From Hydractinia symbiolongicarpus (lineage: Eukaryota; Cnidaria; Hydrozoa; Anthoathecata; Hydractiniidae): 64,000 nt of DNA. The notes beneath the pieces were generated by a model. It ran no database searches. It was not told the origin of the DNA and saw nothing but the letters and a program-made list of their open reading frames with translations. Below, one piece after another: positions 36,184 through 48,162 of this stretch (position 1 is the stretch's first letter; each line of letters opens with the position of its first letter). The stretch covers positions 27,407,001 to 27,471,000 of the forward strand of contig NC_079885.1 of the NCBI RefSeq assembly GCF_029227915.1, written 5' to 3'. The translations under genes were made by a program, and so were the position numbers.

Positions 36184-37330
36184 AATGTTTAAATCAATTA
36201 TTTTTCTATGTAGCCTCAATATATACTCATATTGTTTATATCTAAAGTTAAAATTAACAAGTAATAAAATAAATAATATTGTTTCTTCCTTTTCTGAATA
36301 AATTTATAAATATAAATAAATTTTAAAATAAAGTATAATTTTTTGTACAAATCCATACCTAAGAAACTACTTTCTGTAATAAGTTTCATACTCAATATAT
36401 TTCTCTCTCTCCTCTCCCCCCCCTCCCCATTTTTGGTGATGACAAACCTGATTGATTCAAAATTGTCCCCGGGCTCAGTAGGCTCCGCTGACAGTACCTG
36501 GGTCAAGGAGTAACTAAGTCTTTTTTTCCTTCTAAGCTTTCTCGAATGCTTAAATTTTACGTGGTGGTGATGAAGGTGATGATAACGTTATGAATCCAAT
36601 TACCTTCTTTTTAGTTTTTTTCATTTACCTTCTTACAGTAGTTATATACAGTACATTTGTTTTTGCGATGATGTGACAAAACAGCAAGCTGCAATGATAA
36701 TACTTAACCCTCTGCAAATTTTACAATTATCATACGATGATGTAACAAAACAGCAAGCTGTAATGATAATACTCAACCCTCTGAAAATTTTACAATCATC
36801 ATACGATGATGTGACAAAACAGCTAGCTGCAATGATAATTAATTCCTGTGCGTGCAGTTGACAGAGCCATTTCTTTACTTCCACTTTAACAATAACTTCT
36901 TTCTATAAATAAATTTTCCTTATTCCGGGCTCGGCCTGACTCCAGCCCACAGTACCTGGTTTCCGGAGCGACATTATGACTGTCCATGTCGGACTTAACG
37001 AACTATATTTTCAATCTATTTTTCGCTTGTCCTAGGCATGTTGACGAGCCCAGACATTGGGCGAAACAGTCTAAAAATGATTTATGCTAACGAAATACAT
37101 TTAAGTTGTCATTCTTTTTCTATTTGAAGTGTTTATGCGGAGCGGCGGCGTTTATGAGAATATTTCGTTTCTGTTATCAAGGTCTAAAACGTCTGCATAC
37201 GAGGTTGTTTTTTGTCCCCGCTTAAGCCTATTTCAGGGTTCGCAAAGCCCGTATTAGCGAAAGCTTCTGGGGCTCCGCCCAAGACCCCCAGCTGTATATT
37301 CAAATTTTCTTAGTAGGTCATGATGCGCAG
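36184..37330 (+). other. hAT 3' untranslated and subterminal region (copy 2)
   Basis: Equivalent to 27793-28944: AATAAA signals, a shorter C run (8), the 69 bp repeat at 36667-36841, the two GC-rich segments with GACAGTACCTGG or CCACAGTACCTGG, and the terminal GGGGCTCCGCCC region. No gene is seen. Confidence 0.7.
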
Positions 37331-39983
37331 CGATTGACTGTGGGACTTAGTATAATTGATTTTGGACTTTGACTTTATGAATGTGATAAATGAGACAATT
37401 GAACTCCAAAAATTAACATTCTTCTTAATTTGACATGATTTCTTGAACTCAGCAGTTACACTGGGCGCCGTGGCAGCGCTTTTTTTAAAAATTTAGATAA
37501 AAAAGTCATTTTTGTACTGTGGGACCAATCCTAGCCGTTATCGCGCGCTGAAGAAATAGAGACAGTTTCAAAAACTACATTTCAATGTCTTTCTAACGGT
37601 GTCAGTCCGTTTGTGTTACAACGGTTGCGTCACATATTCGTTCCAACATGTATATGGCGATATTTTTCCGCTATTATTAGGCTGCATCGCTTTTAACAGT
37701 GAAACGATTAACTGTGGGACTTAATTAAACTAATTTTGGACTGTGACCTTATAAATGTGAAAGTGAGACAATTGGACTTCAAGAAATAACATTCTTCTTA
37801 ATTTGACATAATTGCCGAAACTCAGCGATTACACTGGGCGCTGTGGAAGCTCTTCATTCAACAGTTAAGATAAAAAGTTCAGTTTTTACTGTGGGAACAA
37901 TCCTGGCCGTTAGGACGCACCGAAAAAATGGAGACATTCTCAAAAACTACAACTCATTGCATTCTTGGCGGTTTTAATTCGTTTGAGTTACAGCGGTTGC
38001 GTCACATACTCGTACCAACGTTTACCTAGCGATACCTTTCTGATATTACTTGGTTGCATTGCTTTTAACAGTGAAACGATTGACTGTGGGACTTAATATA
38101 ACTGATTTTGGACTTTGACTTTATAAATGTGATAAATGAGACAATTGAACTCCAAGAAATAACATTCTTCTTAATTTGACATGATTGCTGTAACTCAGCA
38201 GTTACACTGGGCGCTGTGGCAGCGCTTTATTTGAAAATAGAGATAAAAAAGTCATTTTTGTACTGTGGGACCAATCCTAGCCCTTATCGCGCGCTGAAGA
38301 AATAGAGACAGTTTCAAAAACACCATTTAATTGACTTTCTAACGGTATCAATCCGTTCCAATTACAACGGTTCCGTGACATAGTCGTACCATCACGCACT
38401 TAACGATATTTTTCCGATGTTACCAGGTTGCATCGCTTTTAACAGTGAAATGATTGACTGTGGGACTTAATTGATCTAACTTTGGACTGTGACCTTATAA
38501 ATGTGATAAGTGAGGCAATTGGACTACAAGAAATAACATTCTTCTTAATTTGACATGATTGTTGCAACTCAGCGATTACACTGGGCGCTGTGGTAGCGCT
38601 TTTTTTAAAAATTTAGATAAAAAAGTCATTTTTTACTGTGGGACCAATCGTAGCCGTTAGGACGCGTTGAAGAAATAGAGACAGTTTCAAAAACTACATT
38701 TCAATGACTTTCTAACGGTATCAGTCCGTTTGTGTTACAACGGTTCCGTCACATATTCGTACCATGATGTACTTAACGATATTTTTCCGATATTACCAGG
38801 TTGCATCGCTTTTAACAGTGAAACGATTGACTGTGGGACTTAGTATAACTGATTTTGGACTTTGACTTTATGAATGTGATAAATGAGACAATTGAACGCC
38901 AATTAATAACATTCTTCGTAACTTTACATGATTGCGGTTAGGATTGGTCCCACAGTACAAAAATGACTTTTTGCCGGAACTCAGCGATTACACTGGGCGG
39001 CTGGGTAGCGCTTTATTTGAAAATGTAGACAAATAAGTCATTTTGTACTGTGGGACCAGTCCTAGCCTTTATCGCGCGCTGAAGAAATAGAGACAGTTTC
39101 AAAAATTACATGTCAATGACTTTATAACGGTATCAATCCATTTGTGTTACAACGGTTGCGTCACATATTCGTATCAACATGTATTTAGCGATATTTTTCC
39201 GCTATTACTAGTTTGCATCGCTTTTAACAGTGAAACGATTGGCTGTGGGACTTAATTGAACTGATTTTGGACTGTGACCTTATAAATGTGAAAGTGAGAC
39301 AATTGGATTTCAAGAAATAACATTCTTCTTAATTTGATATGATTGCCGAAACTCAGCGATTACACTAGGCGCTGTGGTAGCTGTTCATTTAATAATTAAG
39401 ATAAAAATTCAGTTTTTACTGTGGGACCAATCCTAGCCAGTACCGCGCGCTGAAGAAAGAGGGACAGTCTCAAATACTACATTTCACTGACTTTCTAACG
39501 GTGTCAGTCCGTTTGAGTTACAACAGTTTGGTCACATATTCGTACCAACATGTATTTAGCGATATTTTTCTGATATTACTAGGTTGCATCGCTTTTAACA
39601 GTGAAACGATCCACTGTGTGACGTAATTGAACTAACTTTGGACTGTGACCTGATAAATGTGATAAATGAGCTAATTGGACTCCAAGAAATAACATACCTC
39701 TTAATTTGACATGATTGTCGGAACTCAGCGATTTAACTGGACCCTGTGGTAGCGCTTCATTTAAGAATTTACATGAAAAAGTCATTTTTACTGTGGGACA
39801 AATCCAAGCCGTTAGCGCGCGCTGAAGAAATAGAGACAGTCTCAAATACTACATTTCACTGACTTTCTAACGGTGTCAGTCCGTTTGAGTTACAACGGTT
39901 TGGTCACATATTCGTACCATGATGTACTTAACGATATTTTTCCGATATTACCAGGTTGCATCGCTTTTAACAGTGAAACGATT
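37331..39983 (+). repeat. 372 bp satellite array between hAT copies 2 and 3
   Basis: About 2.65 kb, seven monomers, the counterpart of 28945-31971 with one monomer fewer. It carries the 38 bp micro-inversion at 38935-38972 and ends at AAACGATT before hAT copy 3. The reverse frame at 39579-39845 is satellite, the twin of that at 31567-31833. Confidence 0.93.
38935..38972 (-). repeat. 38 bp micro-inverted satellite segment (second copy)
   Basis: Same reversed segment and the same junctions as at 30923-30960, so the inversion was present before the 8 kb unit was duplicated. It is absent from the corresponding part of the third array near 46.8 kb, where the unit has already diverged. Confidence 0.9.
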
Positions 39984-40150
39984 CAGGCGCGGATTTAGAC
40001 TAGGTCGACCCTGTCACGCAACCTAGTAAAAAAATGCCGAGGATTGAAATCGAATTCTGTCGAATTTACCCAGAATCTGAAGATGGAAGTATTTCTCCTT
40101 GTTTTCTCATAACGCGAATTGGATCAACCTATGTTGACCTGACCTGTGTT

Positions 40151-40441
40151 AGCCAGTCTTCGCTCTAGGTTATCCCGCGAGGCTTTTACCGTCGACTAGA
40201 ATCAAACCTATGTTGGCCCGACCTATTTTTAGTCAGAAATTTTGAAGCCAGCCAGTCTTGGCTCTAGGTTATCCCGTGAGGCTTTCACCATACACTAGAG
40301 TCAACCTATCTTGGCCTGACCTATTTTTAGTCAGAAATTTTGAAGCCAGCCAGTCTTGGCTCTAGGTTATCCCGTGAGGCTTTCACCGTTGACTAGAATC
40401 AACCTATGTGGGCCTGACCTATTTTTAGTCAGAAATTTTAA
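40151..40441 (+). repeat. 98-100 bp subterminal tandem repeat, three units (copy 3)
   Basis: TCTAGGTTATCCC begins at about 40165, 40263 and 40361. One unit has been lost relative to copies 1 and 2: the left unit keeps TCCCGCGAGGC, but its right half reads CCTATTTTTAGTCAG followed by AAGCCAGCCAG. This is what recombination between the first and second units of the four-unit form would give. Confidence 0.92.
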
Positions 40442-40489
40442 ACAAACCTGTCAAAATTTGTAGCATGTTGGTATAAATATAAGTAAGGC

Positions 40490-43400
40490 ATGCGGAAGAT
40501 TCTTTCCGTTCTCAACATGGCTTGCAAGAGCTTGAGAGAGCGTGTGGAGTTAGTTTTTGAAAACGAAAATTTTGATGAGCTACCTCAAATTTACGCCGAG
40601 TTAAATAAAAAGTTTAGATGTAATTCTGTTTTGCCATCTACTGACGTGTTGCAAAAACAACTTACTTTTGGTTTTATCCAAAGAAATTGCCATGCAGAAT
40701 ACTACCTTCCTGCCTATGTGAAAGCAAAGAAGGATGGTTGCGCAATTACGTTGAAGTGAGTTGTTTATGTTTATCTTTTGTTGTTTCTATAATAGCTATG
40801 CGTTTTTGTTACAATGACCACTAACTATGCAGCTGAATATTGTCTTAAAAAAGATTATGAATAATCTTTGTTGTTTTAAAATGTGCAAAGGTCATCTCAA
40901 ATATGTCTTGCTTGTTCAGTTTCTTTTGTTGATGCATTCTTAGTTTATTTATATATTGAGCAAGTTGAATTTCATAAACAAACCTTTAATAGGCAGCAGT
41001 TTGGCAAAATGTGTAGTTAAAGTTTTAGAATAGCTAGCAATACCTATTTTTATTACAGGTCTCAGGTCAATGGAAATTGCCTGTACAGTTCTATGGCGTT
41101 GTGTTTGTTTGGGAAAAATGTGATGGTTGACGACTTACGAATTCTTGTGTCAGTGGAGCTAATGATGAATGCTAGCTTTTACTGTAAGCATCCTCAATTT
41201 TCTTCTATCCTTGCTCTTCCAGAAAGTCTCTTTAAATCTATGGAAGATATTCTCAATATGTCTGTCTGCAATTCTGCATTTAACACAGACAAAAAACAAG
41301 AAGACTTAGTTAAGGAGGTAGCCATTTTAAATTTAGTAGATCGGAAATATTGTTCCTTTCTTGCTATGCTTGCTCTGTCATCTGTCACAAACAGGAATAT
41401 ATTTTCTTATTACCCAGATTATGGATGCAAAAAAGCTCAAATGTTGTTTAACCAATTAATAGAGCCTAGACAACCAAGCTCTGCTTTTGCTATTCACATT
41501 TTGTTTTGCTATGAGGCCTTACTTCCATCCAGAGAAAATTTTGCACCTAATCATTTCGTTTTAATTATTTTTAAGCAGATACGTAAACGCAAGTCAGGTT
41601 CAGCTGCGGACACAAAAGTTTTATCTCCTCCTGTGAAAAGGCAAACAAGGTTTTTTCCGGATGCACAGGCAACAGGGAAATTATCTCTTGTAAAACCTGT
41701 GATTAAAGATAAACAGTTTAATTTCTTTCCTAATAAAGCTTTCTTTAACAATAAACTAACTGAAGATTATAAAGATAGTAACAATAATAGCACATCTGCT
41801 GAAGATTTTAATAACAATGACAAAGCTTTAACTGATATTTCCTTTGCTACTGTTTTAAATTTTGAACATCAATATGACGTTGCCTCTTTCATTTCTAAAG
41901 TTTCAGGTCTAGATGATAAAGGTGTACACAACCTAATCACCAATGTTTTTGTGCCCGATAAATCTTTTATTTTTCCTAAAAAAAGTGGCATCATCCTTTC
42001 GGCATGAATGGCTAAAGACCTTTTCATGTCTTAAATATTCACCAACTTTGGATGGAGCATTCTGTCTGCCATGTATCCTTTTTGGTCACAAGGTTGCTAA
42101 CAAAACTTCTAAGTTACAGAAATTGCTTTCTCAACCTTTTCGACATTGGCAAGCTGCCAAAAACTTTTTTAAACAAAATGAAACATCAAAAAATGGTTTA
42201 CATATTCAAACCAGCCTAACTTTTAGTGCATTTGTAAAGAATTTTTTAGGACAAACTCAACCAATCAGTGTAATCATAGATTCCAACTACAAAAAACAGG
42301 TTGCTGATAATCGAAAGTTCTTAACACTAATTGTTGACACCATAATTTTATGTGATCGTGTTTGTATTCCTCTTCGTGGCCACAGGGATGATAGTAAATA
42401 TCATCCTGAAGTTGGAATTTTTTCAACTGGTTCAACTGGCAATTTTATTGATTTTTTAAAGTACGTGGTGGAGACACAACCCTTGAAAATCATCTTCTAA
42501 AATGTAATAAGAATTCTTCTTATATTTCTAAAACTTCACAGAATGAAATAATTAATTGTTGTGCAGATATAATCACAGAAAATATTGTTTCTGAAGTTAA
42601 GAAAAACAAGTTTTTTACGATTATAGCTGATGAAGCATTAGATACATCCAATAAAGAGCAGTTATCATTAGTTTTACGCTATGTAGATAGCAATTTTGAC
42701 ATTAAAGAAGATTTCATTCGATTTCTTCACTGTAAGGAAGGTTTATCTGGAAGTGCTCTTGCTTCTATTATTCTCAAAGCTCTAAGTGATGACCTAGTTC
42801 TAAATGTTCAAGACTGTAGAGGCCAGGGTTATGATGGGGCTGGTGCTGTGGCTGGTAGAATTAATGGTCTTTCTGCTCATATTTTGAGAATCAACAGGAA
42901 GGCTATTTATACTCATTGTCATAGTCATCGCCTCAACCTCTGTATATGTGCCTCTTGTTCAGTCCAAACAATTAGAAATGTGCTTGATAACATAAAAGAG
43001 ATTTCCTATTTTTTTAATTTTTCCCAAGTAAGGGAAGACATGCTTGTGAAAAATATTGAATTGTATGCTCCTGATTCCTTAAAAAATAAGCTTAAGGATG
43101 TTTGTCGCACAAGGTGGATTGAACGTGTTGAAGGTATGGATACATTCCAAGAACTTTATGTCCCTCTTGTTTTCACTCTTGAGGAGATGTTTGTTCAAAG
43201 GCAATGCAATATTGACACATCATCAAAAGCCTTGTCCTTATATAAATTAATTACAAGTTTTGATTTTATTATTACAATGGTAATTACCCGGTCTGTATTT
43301 GATATAACACTGCCAGTAACACGAATGCTTAAGAGCAAATCCAACGATATTTTTGAGGGACTTCATATGATTGATGCTCTTAAAAGTGCAGCCATGGCTA

Positions 43401-44095
43401 CACGAAATGCAGTTGATGCCTACCATGAAATGTGGTATGAGAAAGCTGTATCCCTAGCTCAAAAAGTATGTGTTACTCCTACAAAACCTAGAACTTGTGG
43501 ACGTCAAAAAAACAGATCTAACATTCCTGCTGAAAACATTTCGGATTATTTTAAAAGGACAACAACTATTCCAATGTTGGACCATTTAAATTCTGAATTG
43601 AAGTTACGTTTTGACATATCTACTGTGACTTCTTATCAGGGCTTGTCAATTATTCCATCTAAGATGATGTTTTTAGTTAGTAAACATGGTCTATTGGGAT
43701 GGAAAGACAAGTTTACAGCTTTTTGTAGCTTTTATTCTGATGACATGCCAAACTTTTTAGCTCTTGATGCTGAGCTAGATCTCTGGCATAAGTACTGGGA
43801 GATGCAGGATAGTTATCCTGATAATATTTCAGCCACTCTTAAAGCAATTCCATCATTACAATTTGACAATTTGACTGTAGCCTTAAGAATTCTTGCCACA
43901 TTACCAGTGACATCCTGCGAATGTGAACGCTCTTTCTCTGCAGTGAGAAGGCTTAAGAACTACAATCGCAGTACAATGGTGGCAGATAGGTTGAATGACT
44001 TAGCTTTGTTACATATACACAAAGAATTTGTACCATCCACCTCATCAGTCATCAATAAGTTTGCTGTTAAAAACAGGAGATTGGATTTTAAGTAA
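40490..44095 (+). pseudogene. hAT transposase with N-terminal OTU-like domain, copy 3 (two frameshifts)
   Basis: Exon 1 to 40755, intron 40756-41058, OTU-like Cys at 41078, seven-A frameshift at 41978-41984, second frameshift near 42467-42470, stop at 44095. Changes seen only here: Leu to Ile in ASFIS, Asn to Ile in VGIFS, Leu to Phe in DFLKY, Met to Val in SFSAVRRL and Gly to Asp in RLNDLA. The core acidic residues remain. With copies 1 and 2 this gives three nearly identical reading-frame-broken genes, so this locus offers no intact transposase. Confidence 0.85.
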
Positions 44096-45243
44096 AATGT
44101 TTAAATCAATTATTTTTCTATGTAGCCTCAATATATACTCATATTGTTTATATCTAAAGTTAAAATTAACAAGTAATAAAATAAATAATATTGTTTCTTC
44201 CTTTTCTGAATAAATATATAAATATAAATAAATTTTAAAATAAAGTATAATTTTTTGTACAAATCCATACCTAAGAAACTACTTTCTGTAATAAGTTTCA
44301 TACTCAATATATTTCTCTCTCTCCTCTCCCCCCCCCTCCCATTTTTGGTGATGACAAACCTGATTGATTCAAAATTGTCCCCGGGCTCAGTAGGCTCCGC
44401 TGACAGTACCTGGGTCAAGGAGTAACTAAGTCTTTTTTTTCCTTCTAAGCTTTCTCGAATGCTTAAATTTTACGTGGTGGTGATGAAGGTGATGATAACG
44501 TTATGAATCCAATTACCTTCTTTTTAGTTTTTTTCATTTACCTTCTTACAGTAGTTATATACAGTACATTTGTTTTTGCGATGATGTGACAAAACAGCAA
44601 GCTGCAATGATAATACTTAACCCTCTGCAAATTTTACAATTATCATACGATGATGTAACAAAACAGCAAGCTGTAATGATAATACTCAACCCTCTGAAAA
44701 TTTTACAATCATCATACGATGATGTGACAAAACAGCTAGCTGCAATGATAATTAATTCCTGTGCGTGCAGTTGACAGAGCCATTTCTTTACTTCCACTTT
44801 AACAATAACTTCTTTCTATAAATAAATTTTCCTTATTCCGGGCTCGGCGTGACTCCAGCCGACAGTACCTGGTTTCCGGAGCGACATTATGACTGTCCAT
44901 GTCGGACTTAACGAACTATATTTTCAATCTATTTTTCGCTTGTCCTAGGCATGTTGACGAGCCCAGACATTGGGCGAAACAGTCTAAAAATGATTTATGC
45001 TAACGAAATACATTTAAGTTGTCATTCTTTTTCTATTTGAAGTGTTTATGCGGAGCGGCGGCGTTTATGAGAATATTTCGTTTCTGTTATCAAGGTCTAA
45101 AACGTCTGCATAAGAGGTTGTTTTTTGTCCCCGCTTAAGCCTATTTCAGGGTTCACAAAGCCCGTATTAGCGAAAGCTTCTGGGGCTCCGCCCAAGACCC
45201 CCAGCTGTATATTCAAATTTTCTTAGTAGGTCATGATGCGCAG
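44096..45243 (+). other. hAT 3' untranslated and subterminal region (copy 3)
   Basis: Equivalent to 27793-28944, with the 69 bp repeat at 44580-44754, the CGGGCTC/GACAGTACCTGG segments and the terminal GC-rich region. Small differences such as CGGCGTGACTCC and GGGTTCACAAAG mark this copy. No gene is seen. Confidence 0.7.
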
Positions 45244-48162
45244 CGATTGACTGTGGGACTTAGTATAATTGATTTTGGACTTTGACTTTATGAATGTGAT
45301 AAATGAGACAATTGAACTCCAAAAATTAACATTCTTCTTAATTTGACATGATTGCTTGAACTCAGCAGTTACACTGGGCGCCGTGGCAGCGCTTTTTTTA
45401 AAAATTTAGATAAAAAAGTCATTTTTGTACTGTGGGACCAATCCTAGCCGTTATCGCGCGCTGAAGAAATAGAGACAGTTTCAAAAACTACATTTCAATG
45501 TCTTTCTAACGGTGTCAGTCCGTTTGTGTTACAACGGTTGCGTCACATATTCGTTCCAACATGTATATGGCGATATTTTTCCGCTATTATTAGGCTGCAT
45601 CGCTTTTAACAGTGAAACGATTAACTGTGGGACTTAATTAAACTAATTTTGGACTGTGACCTTATAAATGTGAAAGTGAGACAATTGGACTTCAAGAAAT
45701 AACATTCTTCTTAATTTGACATAATTGCCGAAACTCAGCGATTACACTGGGCGCTGTGGAAGCTCTTCATTCAACAGTTAAGATAAAAAGTTCAGTTTTT
45801 ACTGTGGGAACAATCCTGGCCGTTAGGACGCACCGAAAAAATGGAGACATTCTCAAAAACTACAACTCATTGCATTCTTGGCGGTTTTAATTCGTTTGAG
45901 TTACAACGGTTGCGTCACATACTCGTACCAACGTTTACCTAGCGATACCTTTCTGATATTACTTGGTTGCATTGCTTTTAACAGTGAAACGATTGACTGT
46001 GGGACTTAATATAACTGATTTTGGACTTTGACTTTATAAATGTGTTAAATGAGACAATTGAACTCCAAGAAATAACATTCTTCTTAATTTGACATGATTG
46101 CTGTAACTCAGCAGTTACACTGGGCGCTGTGGCAGCGCTTTATTTGAAAATTGAGATAAAAAAGTCATTTTTGTACTGTGGGACCAATCCTAGCCCTTAT
46201 CGCGCGCTGAAGAAATAGAGACAGTTTCAAAAACACCATTTAATTGACTTTCTAACGGTATCAATCCGTTCCAATTACAACGGTTCCGTGACATAGTCGT
46301 ACCATCACGCATCCGATGTTACCAGGTTGCATCGCTTTTAACAGTGAAATGATTGACTGTGGGACTTAATTGATCTAACTTTGGACTGTGACCTTATAAA
46401 TGTGATAAGTAAGGCAATTGGACTACAAGAAATAACATTCTTCTTAATTTGACATGATTGTTGCAACTCAGCGATTACACTGGGCGCTGTGGTAGCGCTT
46501 CATTTAAAAATTTAGATAAATAAGTCATTTTTTACTGTGGGACCAATCGTAGCCGTTAGGACGCGTTGAAGAAATAGAGACAGTTTCAAAAACTACATTT
46601 CAATGACTTTCTAACGGTATCAGTCCGTTTGAGTTACAACAGTTCCCTCACATATTCGTACCATGATGTACTTAACGATATTTTTCCGATATTACCAGGT
46701 TGCATCGCTTTTAACAGTGAAACGATTGACTGTGGGACTTAGTATAACTGATTTTGGACTTTGACTTTATGAATGTGATAAATGAGACAATTGAACTCCA
46801 AAAATTAACATACCTCTTAATTTGACATGATTGTCGGAACTCAGCGATTTAACTGGACCCTGTGGTAGCGCTTCATTTAAGAATTTAGATGGAAAAGTCA
46901 TTTTTACTGTGGGACAAATCCTAGCCGTTATCGCGCGCTGAAGAAATAGAGACAGTTTCAAAAACTACATTTCAATGTCTTTCTAACGGTGTTAGTCCGT
47001 TTGTGTTACAACGGTTGCGTCACATATTCGTTCCAACATGTATATGGCGATATTTTTCCGCTATTATTAGGCTGCATCGCTTTTAACAGTGAAACGATTA
47101 ACTGTGGGACTTAATTAAACTAATTTTGGACTGTGACCTTATAAATGTGAAAGTGAGACAATTGGACTTCAAGAAATAACATTCTTCTTAATTTGACATA
47201 ATTGCCGAAACTCAGCCATTACACTGGGCACTGTGGAAGCTCTTCATTCAACAGTTAAGATAAAAAGTTCAGTTTTTACTGTGGGAACAATCCTGGCCGT
47301 TAGGACGCACCGAAAAAATGGAGACATTCTCAAAAACTACAACTCATTGCATTCTTGGCGGTTTCAATTCGTTTGAGTTACAACGGTTGCGTCACATACT
47401 CGTACCAACGTTTACCTAGCGATACCTTTCTGATATTACTTGGTTGCATTGCTTTTAACAGTGAAACGATTGACTGTGGGACTTAATATAACTGATTTTG
47501 GACTTTGACTTTATAAATGTGATAAATGAGACAATTGAACTCCAAGAAATAACATTCTTCTTAATTTGACATGATTGCTGTAACTCAGCAGTTACACTGG
47601 GCGCTGTGGCAGCGCTTTATTTGAAAATTGAGATAAAAAAGTCATTTTTGTACTGTGGGACCAATCCTAGCCCTTATTGCGCGCTGAAGAAATAGAGACA
47701 GTTTCAAAAACACCATTTAATTGACTTTCTAACGGTATCAATCCGTTCCAATTACAACGGTTCCGTGACATAGTCGTACCATCACGCACTTAACGATATT
47801 TTTCCGATGTTACCAGGTTGCATCGCTTTTAACAGTGAAATGATTGACTGTGGGACTTAATTGATCTAACTTTGGACTGTGACCTTATAAATGTGATAAG
47901 TGAGGCAATTGGACTACAAGAAATAACATTCTTCTTAATTTGACATGATTGTTGCAACTTAGCGATTACACTGGGCGCTGTGGTAGCGCTTCATTTAAAA
48001 ATTTAGATAAATAAGTCATTTTTTACTGTGGGACCAATCGTAGCCGTTAGGACGCGTTGAAGAAATAGAGACAGTTTCAAAAACTACACTTCAATCACTT
48101 TCTAACAGTATCAGTCTGTTTGAGTGACAACGGTCCCGTCTCATACTCGTACCAACATTTAC
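45244..48162 (+). repeat. 372 bp satellite array between hAT copy 3 and the LINE
   Basis: It begins like the arrays after copies 1 and 2, but departs from them at about 46.6-46.8 kb. Material at about 45450-46570 recurs at about 46930-48060 (offset about 1493 bp, four monomers). One monomer has an 18 bp deletion at about 46310 (CATCACGCA joined to TCCGATGTT). It ends at CAACATTTAC, where the LINE begins. The reverse frame at 46767-46961 is satellite. Confidence 0.92.

Larger units (their letters stand above)
31972..37330 (+). mobile_element. hAT DNA transposon copy 2 (5.36 kb, decayed)
   Basis: Ends, flanking AAACGATT and CGATTGACTG, and internal organisation match copy 1, with a constant offset of 8391 bp through the coding region. 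Total length is 5359 bp. Its left satellite flank (AAACGATCCACTGTGTGACG near 31603, and AAATACTACATTTCACTG) matches that of copy 3 rather than copy 1. Its pyrimidine tract has 8 C (36416-36423). The 100 bp repeats are at 32139-32528 (four units) and the 69 bp repeats at 36667-36841. Confidence 0.88.
39984..45243 (+). mobile_element. hAT DNA transposon copy 3 (5.26 kb, decayed)
   Basis: Same ends and junctions as the other copies. It is about 100 bp shorter (5260 bp) because one of the 100 bp subterminal repeats is missing. Its pyrimidine tract has 9 C (44328-44336), followed by TCCC where the others have TCCCC. Its left flank matches copy 2. The 69 bp repeat lies at 44580-44754. Confidence 0.88.

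Noticed and set aside
23581-45243. Three independent hAT insertions into the same satellite site
   Set aside because: The copies share both frameshifts, both junctions and adjacent satellite variants, including a 38 bp micro-inversion, which is better explained by amplification of one insertion.
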